NCBI RefSeq assembly: GCF_001685395.1
Contig: NZ_CP014167.1
Location: 3,229,501-3,293,500, forward strand
From: Paenibacillus yonginensis
GTDB taxonomy: Bacteria > Bacillota > Bacilli > Paenibacillales > Paenibacillaceae
Direction: 5' to 3'
Length of the DNA stretch: 64,000 bases
In this document: piece after piece, positions 58,565 through 64,000 of the stretch
How the letters are laid out: each line of letters opens with the position of its first letter
Position numbering within the stretch: position 1 is the stretch's first letter
Translations under genes and position numbers: made by a program
The notes under the pieces: model-generated
Told to the model about the DNA's origin: nothing
Database searches by the model: none
Seen by the model: only the letters and a program-made list of their open reading frames with translations

Positions 58565-59149
58565 CTAAGGGGTTTTGGTCCGGATCCCATAAAAGGCCGC
58601 ATTCACAATCTGATGGACATAAGCTTCGTTTAATTCGCCGCCCGTCATGATCAGCCGATAGAAAAACGGCCCGTAGATCAGGTCAATAAACAAATCCATG
58701 TCGATCTCCTTGTTCAGTTCCCCCCGTTCGATCCCCCGCGCAATTATTTGTTTGGCTTCTGCACGCCGAGGGGCAAAATACCGCGTTTGATAAGCCTCAG
58801 CCAGCGTCGGATCGGACTGGCCTTCGCCGATGATTTCGGACAGAACCTTTCCTTCGATGCTGGTCAGAAACGAAACGACATAAGCCGCATGCTTCAGTAG
58901 ATCCTCGTATACGGAACCTGTGTCGGGTACAGGCAATCTTTTGGATACGCCCGACAGAAATCCGTCCATGACCACAGCCGCTTTATTCGGCCACCATTTA
59001 TAGATCGTCGCTTTGCTGACCCCTGCCCGTTCGGCGATTTTTTCAATCGTTACCGAAGCAAATCCCATTTCCAGCAGCAACTCGAAGGAAGCCTGCAAGA
59101 TGGATTTTTCGGTTTCTATACTGCGCGGACGTCCTCTTTTTCCTGTCAA
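58565..59149 (-). CDS. TetR/AcrR-family repressor
   Basis: 194 residues from the TTG at 59149, which lies 8 nt after AGGAGG and gives the start MTGKRGRPRSIETE; the open frame continues to 59176. The helix-turn-helix SVTIEKIAERAGVSKATIYKWW is canonical. The C-terminal ligand domain is of unknown specificity. It is divergent from an MFS exporter gene, so it most likely represses that gene until an exported compound binds. Confidence 0.9.
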   Translation of the reverse strand: MTGKRGRPRSIETEKSILQASFELLLEMGFASVTIEKIAERAGVSKATIYKWWPNKAAVVMDGFLSGVSKRLPVPDTGSVYEDLLKHAAYVVSFLTSIEGKVLSEIIGEGQSDPTLAEAYQTRYFAPRRAEAKQIIARGIERGELNKEIDMDLFIDLIYGPFFYRLIMTGGELNEAYVHQIVNAAFYGIRTKTP

Positions 59150-59228
59150 ATCAATTCTCCTCCTTAACAAACCCACCGTACGAATAAATAAATGCAGTTA
59201 GTTATTATACTAAACAATAAAAAAACTA

Positions 59229-59257
59229 TTTACAATACGCGTCGTTCAGTATATGAT
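59229..59257 (+). promoter_or_regulatory. Promoter of the MFS transporter gene
   Basis: TTTACA (59229-59234) and TATGAT (59252-59257) are spaced by 17 nt. On the opposite strand TATAAT near 59200 may serve the TetR gene, so a TetR operator between them could control both. Confidence 0.6.
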
Positions 59258-59356
59258 GAAGTCACAAATTAGTAAACTGTACGTTCATTATTTAATTAAT
59301 AAACGTTTTTCCCGATTACGTACAGGGATTAATACATTTAAGGAGGCCTTTTTCTT

Positions 59357-60568
59357 ATGAACGCTTCAGTACAACAGCACAAAAACATTCCCGGCTGGCT
59401 GTCTTTTTTATTGGCCGTCTCGTGCGGAATTATCGTCGCTAACCTTTATTATGCGCAGACTCTGGTGGGTCCAATCAGTGAAGCTACAGGACTTTCCGCT
59501 TCAGCGGCAGGACTGATCGTGACCATCACGCAGATCGGTTATGTGCTTGGACTTTTGTTTATCGTCCCGCTTAGCGACATATTGGAGAACCGGAGCTTAT
59601 CCGTCGGGTCGTTGGTGATCGTCGTGGCGGCGCTGCTTGTAGCCACCTTTGTCCGCAACTCGGGGTTGTTTCTGGCCGCCTCGCTGGTGATTGGCTTAGG
59701 TTCAGTTGTTGCTCAGATTCTGGTGCCTTATGCCACATACCTGTCTTCTGACGAGCAAAGAGGCCGGGTTGTCGGCAATGTCATGAGCGGACTGCTGCTC
59801 GGCATCATGTTTGCCCGCCCGGTCGCCAGCTTTGTTGCCAGCCTGCTGGGGTGGCAGGCTATCTTTGCGATCTCTGCTGTTCTGGTAGCGGTGCTTGCCC
59901 TTGTGCTGGCACGGGTGCTGCCAAAACGCCTGCCAACCCATTCGTTGAGTTACGGGCAGCTTGTTGTCTCTTTGGGCACGCTTTTCAAGAATACGCCGAT
60001 TTTGCGCCGGCGCGCTTTCTACCAAGCCTGCCTGTTCGGTTCGTTCAGTCTCTTCTGGACGGTTGTTCCGCTGCATTTGGCTGATGAATTCGGCATTTCG
60101 CAGCAGGGCATTGCCTGGTTTGCACTCGCCGGTGTCGGCGGAGCGGTCGCCGCTCCGATTTGCGGCCGGTTAGCCGACAGAGGGATGTCCCGTGTCTTAA
60201 CCGCTGTCGCTTTAATTGTAGCCGTATTGTCTTTCCTGTTGGCAATTCTGGTACAGGGTCATTCCTTTGTCGCTCTGCTGCTGCTTGTCATTGCTGCCAT
60301 CACGCTGGACATGGCGGTTTCCGGCAACCTGGTGCTCGGACAACGGGCCATTTTCTCCATCGGCAGCGAGGCCAGAGGCCGGTTGAACGGTTTGTTCATG
60401 TCGATCTTCTTCATTGGTGGAGCCATCGGCTCATCCGTGGGCGGCTGGGCTTATTCGCACGGCGGATGGAAGTTAGCGGCCTTAATCGGCATGATCCTGC
60501 CGGTCATCGCTTTGCTTTATTACCTGACGGAGAGAAAACCGCTAGGGAGCAAGGTGGAGGAAAGCTGA
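59357..60568 (+). CDS. MFS transporter (DHA1-type exporter)
   Basis: 403 residues with twelve hydrophobic segments. The loop 2-3 region [17 protein letters not shown] and the [15 protein letters not shown] segment are MFS signatures. The ATG follows AAGGAGG. It is probably an efflux pump regulated by the divergent TetR protein. Substrate unknown; a sugar or drug exporter is possible. Confidence 0.9.
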   Translation: MNASVQQHKNIPGWLSFLLAVSCGIIVANLYYAQTLVGPISEATGLSASAAGLIVTITQIGYVLGLLFIVPLSDILENRSLSVGSLVIVVAALLVATFVRNSGLFLAASLVIGLGSVVAQILVPYATYLSSDEQRGRVVGNVMSGLLLGIMFARPVASFVASLLGWQAIFAISAVLVAVLALVLARVLPKRLPTHSLSYGQLVVSLGTLFKNTPILRRRAFYQACLFGSFSLFWTVVPLHLADEFGISQQGIAWFALAGVGGAVAAPICGRLADRGMSRVLTAVALIVAVLSFLLAILVQGHSFVALLLLVIAAITLDMAVSGNLVLGQRAIFSIGSEARGRLNGLFMSIFFIGGAIGSSVGGWAYSHGGWKLAALIGMILPVIALLYYLTERKPLGSKVEES

Positions 60569-60588
60569 CCCGGAGAGGAAATAGAAGA

Positions 60589-60633
60589 AAAATATAGGGA
60601 GAAGAACCACCAGGGTTCTTCTCCCTATATTTT
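60589..60633 (+). terminator. Bidirectional terminator after the MFS gene
   Basis: AAAATATAGGGAGAAGAACC pairs perfectly with GGTTCTTCTCCCTATATTTT over a 5-nt loop; A and T runs on both sides make it work in both directions. Confidence 0.9.
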
Positions 60634-60740
60634 GTCCTTTTGCGGTAATGCAATTGGAGAATTAGGTCATGGATCACCAGACCATAATGGGGTTCTCTGG
60701 CAGTCGTTTGATTGCTTCAGCCATAGCTGCCTTAACTTTT

Positions 60741-60998
60741 TTATAACATGGGATCCATATCTTTCCCGTATCCTCCTCTGAACTCAATTTTACCCTTTCC
60801 ATTAACAAGGTAGCTTACAGGCCCGAACTTCCCACTTCGCCCCCATCTTCCCACAAAGGATCTGAGTTGTGGAACGTCTACTTGAACAACAAGCGGATTC
60901 CAGACATAAACCGACTTATCTGGATCCCAATATAAAGATTCATCACGCAGAACCTCTACTTTATGTTTGGCCTCGAAATTTCTCATGAATTCTTCCAT
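60741..60998 (-). CDS. Hypothetical protein (85 aa)
   Basis: Starts at the ATG at 60998 after GAGGTGAAACAA; an in-frame start at 61040 is less likely. The product (MEEFMRNFEAKHKVEVLRDE, then SVYVWNPLVVQVDVPQLRSF and RGGYGKDMDPML) is soluble and basic with no family recognised. It sits alone between two terminators. Confidence 0.6.
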   Translation of the reverse strand: MEEFMRNFEAKHKVEVLRDESLYWDPDKSVYVWNPLVVQVDVPQLRSFVGRWGRSGKFGPVSYLVNGKGKIEFRGGYGKDMDPML

Positions 60999-61213
60999 TT
61001 GTTTCACCTCTTTTCTGGATGAATTGTCCTCAGAATACACCCCCTAGATAAAGAGATAAAGTTCGAAAATTGGCCATTTCTGAAGCTGCGTTTTACGAGC
61101 GGTAAGCTTGCCCTCGCCGGTTGACAAGCGTCTCCGTCGACAACTTTCAAATGCTCTGTTTTTCTTAGAATTTAAGATTTTTTGCTTATTGAAAATTTAG
61201 TAGATTCACAAAC

Positions 61214-61265
61214 AAAAAAGACAGAAAAATGACCGGCATAAGCCAACCCATTTTCAGTCTTTTTT
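61214..61265 (-). terminator. Terminator of the trmH-like gene
   Basis: On the minus strand AAAAAAGACTGAAAATG pairs with CATTTTTCTGTCTTTTTT (one bulge) and ends in a T run, 50 nt past the methyltransferase stop. Confidence 0.75.
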
Positions 61266-61316
61266 GAAACAAACAACAGTCAAGTTCGGCGGTTAGTTCG
61301 AATCCACGGTAGTGCT

Positions 61317-62111
61317 TTATCCCTTAAAATCCCGCTGCCGCGAAGCCTCAAACAGCAGCACCGACGCGGCCATCGCCACGTTCAGCGATTCGGCCTGGCC
61401 TTTCATCGGGATGATGACCGCGTCATCCAGCAGCGCCAGCGTGTCCTTGGACAGTCCCCCGCCCTCACTGCCGAACACCAGCCACTTGGCTCCGGTAAAA
61501 TCATATTCATAACAGCTGCGCGCCGACTGCAGGCTTGTTCCGGCGATGCGCACGCCCCGCTCTTTCGCCTGCGGGAGCAGCTCTTTCAAATCCCCCTCCA
61601 CAATCGGAAGATGAAAAAGCGAGCCCATTGTCGAGCGAATGACCTTGGGTCCGTACACATCGGCGCTGCCGCGCCCGATGACTACGCCCGCCGCGCCAAC
61701 AGCGTCCGCGCTGCGGATAATGGTGCCGACGTTGCCGGGGTCCTGCACGCCGTCCATCACGACAACCAGGCTGTCCGGCTGCTCGAACAGCCGGGCCGGC
61801 GAGACGTTCTCCTTGCGGATCACGGCAAAGACGGGCTGCGGCGTTTTGGTGTCCGTACATTTGGCAATGACCGCCTCCGACACGCCGATCCATTCAACGC
61901 CCAGCGAATCGGCCGCCGCCCGTGCCAGTTCGGACGGTATTCCCCTCTCCAGCGAGAAGGCCACACACTCGATGTCGGCGTGCGCTTTCAGCGCCTCCTG
62001 AACCAGATGAACACCCTCAACGATAAATTTTCGGTGTTTATCGCGGTGTTTTTTCTCCAGCAGCGAGCTCCATTCCTTCACCCGGCTGTTCTGGATCGAT
62101 TCAATTTGCAT
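61317..62111 (-). CDS. TrmH/SpoU-family RNA 2'-O-methyltransferase (YsgA-like)
   Basis: 264 residues: an N-terminal substrate-binding domain (RVKEWSSLLEKKHRDKHRKF, VEGVHLVQEAL) and a C-terminal trefoil-knot SPOUT domain with motif 1 DPGNVGTIIRSADA, motif 2 LVFGSEGGGLS and motif 3 IPMKGQAESLNVAMA. It methylates ribose in rRNA or tRNA using S-adenosylmethionine. Its closeness to sspI matches the B. subtilis ysgA-sspI neighbourhood, which supports the YsgA-like call. Confidence 0.9.
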   Translation of the reverse strand: MQIESIQNSRVKEWSSLLEKKHRDKHRKFIVEGVHLVQEALKAHADIECVAFSLERGIPSELARAAADSLGVEWIGVSEAVIAKCTDTKTPQPVFAVIRKENVSPARLFEQPDSLVVVMDGVQDPGNVGTIIRSADAVGAAGVVIGRGSADVYGPKVIRSTMGSLFHLPIVEGDLKELLPQAKERGVRIAGTSLQSARSCYEYDFTGAKWLVFGSEGGGLSKDTLALLDDAVIIPMKGQAESLNVAMAASVLLFEASRQRDFKG

Positions 62112-62203
62112 GCTTACACGACTCCTGTTTCTGATAGTATTAACGGTTTATGGCCTGATATTCCTGTTTAATTTCCTGTTTAATCCCTGCTAATCCCAGC
62201 ATC

Positions 62204-62878
62204 TTATTTCCCCTGGGTCATTGCCAGCTCCAGCTTCACCAGATCATCCTTTTGCCCGACAACCACCAAAATATCGTCGCTGTTCAAACGATCATTGGCA
62301 TCCGGGGAAATGTTCATCTGTTTGCCGCCTTCTTTTTTGATCGCCATGACGTTACAGCGGTATTTAGCCCGGACATTCAGCTCGATCAGGTTCTTGCCGA
62401 TCATGGAAGGCGTTGCCTTCAGCTCCAGAATGCTGTATTCATCGGAAATTTCGATATAATCGATAATGTTCGGAGAAGTCAAATGATGGGCGACCCGAAG
62501 GCCCATATCCCGTTCCGGATGGATGACCTTGTCCGCACCAATCTTGGACAGAACCTTGCCATGCAGCTCGTTTTGCGCTTTAGCCACAATAATAGGGCCG
62601 CCCAGGTCTTTCAGAATTAACGTTGTCAGAATACTCGACTGTATATCCTGGCCAATCGCCACAACCACGACATCAAAGTTGCGGATGCCGAGCGCCCGCA
62701 GCGCCTCTTCATCCGTGGAATCCGCGGAGACGGCATGCGTAACCATGTTGGCAACGGCCTGTGTTCTATTTTCATCCGAATCAATAGCCAGCACATCAAA
62801 GCCCATCTGGCTTAACGATTTGGCGACGCTTAGTCCAAACCGTCCCATGCCGATAACGGCAAACTGTTTTTTTGGCAT
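62204..62878 (-). CDS. ktrA: KtrA-type potassium uptake regulator (RCK domain)
   Basis: 224 residues from the ATG at 62878, after GGTGAGGTAACA. The RCK_N domain has the nucleotide loop FAVIGMGRFGLSVAKSL and the acidic residue at the end of strand 2 (AIDSDENRT); the RCK_C domain covers about residues 135-220. It forms the cytoplasmic gating ring of a Ktr-type K+ channel; the membrane partner is not in the window. It could be named ktrA or ktrC. Confidence 0.9.
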   Translation of the reverse strand: MPKKQFAVIGMGRFGLSVAKSLSQMGFDVLAIDSDENRTQAVANMVTHAVSADSTDEEALRALGIRNFDVVVVAIGQDIQSSILTTLILKDLGGPIIVAKAQNELHGKVLSKIGADKVIHPERDMGLRVAHHLTSPNIIDYIEISDEYSILELKATPSMIGKNLIELNVRAKYRCNVMAIKKEGGKQMNISPDANDRLNSDDILVVVGQKDDLVKLELAMTQGK

Positions 62879-63123
62879 TGTTACCTCACCCTGTTGTATG
62901 ATTTGACGCACTTATATTTTCCTCTATCTTAACACAATCCAAACGTTGCTTGTATTTCCACGACTCCTTAAGGGTACATTAAAAACGCTGCCTGTGTGCA
63001 AAGCCAAGCGCCACCCCCGCTTGCAGCACTCAGGACAGCTTGAGGATTAGACAGCTTTAAGCCCTGCTTCCCCCTGAAGCTGCGGCTGACAGCATTACTT
63101 CGAACCATGAGGAGGATGTCATC

Positions 63124-63351
63124 ATGGCTATTATGATGAGCTTGAGAGAAGCGGTCATGCACAAAATGCAAGGCAACGATCTTGAGGGCCTGCGTTCGAT
63201 GATCGACGGATCCATTGATGCCCAGGAAGCGGCACTTCCCGGTCTTGGCGTAGCTTTCGAGCTGATCTGGAAAAAGATCGACCCGGCCAAAAAAGACAAA
63301 CTTGTCGCCGTTTTGGACAGCGCATTAAAAGCTTCTTCCGCATCGAAGTAA
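63124..63351 (+). CDS. sspI: Small acid-soluble spore protein SspI
   Basis: 75 residues, with LREAVMHKMQGNDLEGLRSMIDGSI and the SspI signature LPGLGVAFELIWKKI. The ATG is preceded by GAGGAGG. SspI is a minor spore protein made in the forespore. Its presence marks the host as a spore former, and its position near the ysgA-like gene agrees with B. subtilis order. Confidence 0.92.
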   Translation: MAIMMSLREAVMHKMQGNDLEGLRSMIDGSIDAQEAALPGLGVAFELIWKKIDPAKKDKLVAVLDSALKASSASK

Positions 63352-63404
63352 AACAACAAATCCCTCTTCCGGCCTTAAACCGGAACGAGGGATTTTGTTG
63401 TTTG
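63352..63404. terminator. Bidirectional terminator between sspI and prfC
   Basis: AACAACAAATCCCTC and GAGGGATTTTGTTGTT flank an inner CCGG-type stem; A/T runs on both ends allow termination of the convergent genes. Confidence 0.85.
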
Positions 63405-63407
63405 CCA

Positions 63408-64000
63408 TCAAGGCGCGGTTTCCAGAAACTTTGCTTCCGGAAGTTTCTCCATCGCCGTACGCATCGCGTATTCGTTCTCAAACAGCACGACATCATTGTC
63501 TTTCTTATCCTTCACCAGCACGGAATTAATCCGGAACTTCGAAGGGTCCACTTTATCCATCACGATCCAGCGGGCGAACTGGTAAGGCATCCGCTGAAGC
63601 TGCACATCCACCCCGTATTCGCCTTTCATCCGGTATTCGAACACCTCGAACTGCAGCTGGCCGACTACGCCAAGCAGAATGTCGTCGAAGCTGACCGTCC
63701 GGAACACCTGAATCATGCCTTCTTCCGTCAACTGGTCGATGCCTTTCTGGAACTGCTTCGACTTCAGCGCGTTTTTGATGCTGACCTTGGCAAAAATCTC
63801 CGGCGAAAAGGTCGGCAGCTCGTCAAAGACGATCTCGCTTTTTTCGCTCAAAGAGTCGCCGATCCTGAAGATGCCGGGATCAAACAAACCGATAATGTCG
63901 CCCGGATAGGCTTCATTGACGATGTCCCGGTCCTGCGCCAGGAACTGCTGCGGCTGGGCCAGCTTGATGTCCTTGCCCGCGCGGACATGTTTGACTGTCA
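63408..64000 (-). CDS. prfC: Peptide chain release factor 3, C-terminal part
   Basis: The visible 197 codons run from the window edge to the stop at 63408. They include VKHVRAGKDIKLAQPQQFLA, the YPGDIIGLFDPGIFRIGDSL segment of domain II and the RF3 C-terminal domain with VVGQLQFEVFEYRMKGEY and PYQFARWIV. RF3 is the GTPase that recycles RF1/RF2 from the ribosome. The GTPase domain lies outside the window. Confidence 0.93.
   Translation of the reverse strand, partial: TVKHVRAGKDIKLAQPQQFLAQDRDIVNEAYPGDIIGLFDPGIFRIGDSLSEKSEIVFDELPTFSPEIFAKVSIKNALKSKQFQKGIDQLTEEGMIQVFRTVSFDDILLGVVGQLQFEVFEYRMKGEYGVDVQLQRMPYQFARWIVMDKVDPSKFRINSVLVKDKKDNDVVLFENEYAMRTAMEKLPEAKFLETAP

Overview
The window looks like chromosomal DNA of a spore-forming, Paenibacillus-like member of the Bacillota. 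Supporting signs are an sspI spore-protein gene beside trmH, KtrA and RF3 genes, several CUT1 sugar ABC transporters paired with glycoside hydrolases, a YesM/YesN two-component pair, strong AGGAGG ribosome binding sites with frequent TTG/GTG starts, perfect sigma-A promoters and a CcpA cre site. The species assignment is an inference.

Left flank (1-8600): a minus-strand sugar operon (substrate-binding lipoprotein, two permeases, a membrane acyltransferase-like protein and a GH2 hydrolase cut by the window edge) starts from a consensus promoter whose -35 box lies inside a perfect cre site. Upstream are an ArsR-type regulator and an EamA transporter preceded by a purine-type riboswitch with an unusual L2 loop.

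CRISPR island (9310-31411): three arrays of type I-C repeats (61, 50 and 28 repeats; 136 spacers), all transcribed leftwards from related ~170-nt leaders. Each array has its own repeat variant, and the differences in the palindromic stem are compensatory. A complete type I-C operon (cas3, a small ORF, cas5c, cas8c, cas7, cas4, cas1, cas2) lies between arrays 2 and 3 and runs into the array 2 leader. Between arrays 1 and 2 is a second module with cas6, an N-terminally altered csm3, csm4 and a frameshifted csm5, but no cas10 and no csm2. It is either a decaying type III-A locus or an unusual Cas10-less RAMP module. An IS3-type transposase remnant abuts the third leader.

Mannoside region (31521-41962): a ROK repressor faces an operon encoding a ROK sugar kinase, an ABC transporter, a GH38 alpha-mannosidase-like enzyme and a mannose-6-phosphate isomerase-like protein. 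Two sets of 63-64-bp tandem repeats sit directly before the ribosome binding sites of the binding protein and of the first permease. An A8 tract puts the binding-protein start out of frame.

Small-gene region (42010-48204): DinB, small membrane proteins, a lipoprotein, a possible immunity protein and a secreted protein with a pore-forming-like composition lie among two truncated group II introns, both placed directly behind terminator hairpins.

Right flank (48275-64000): an ABC importer with a GH31 glucosidase faces a YesM/YesN-like sensor kinase and response regulator. Then follow a TetR/MFS divergent pair, a small unknown gene, a TrmH-type RNA methyltransferase, a KtrA-type potassium channel regulator, sspI and the 3' part of prfC.
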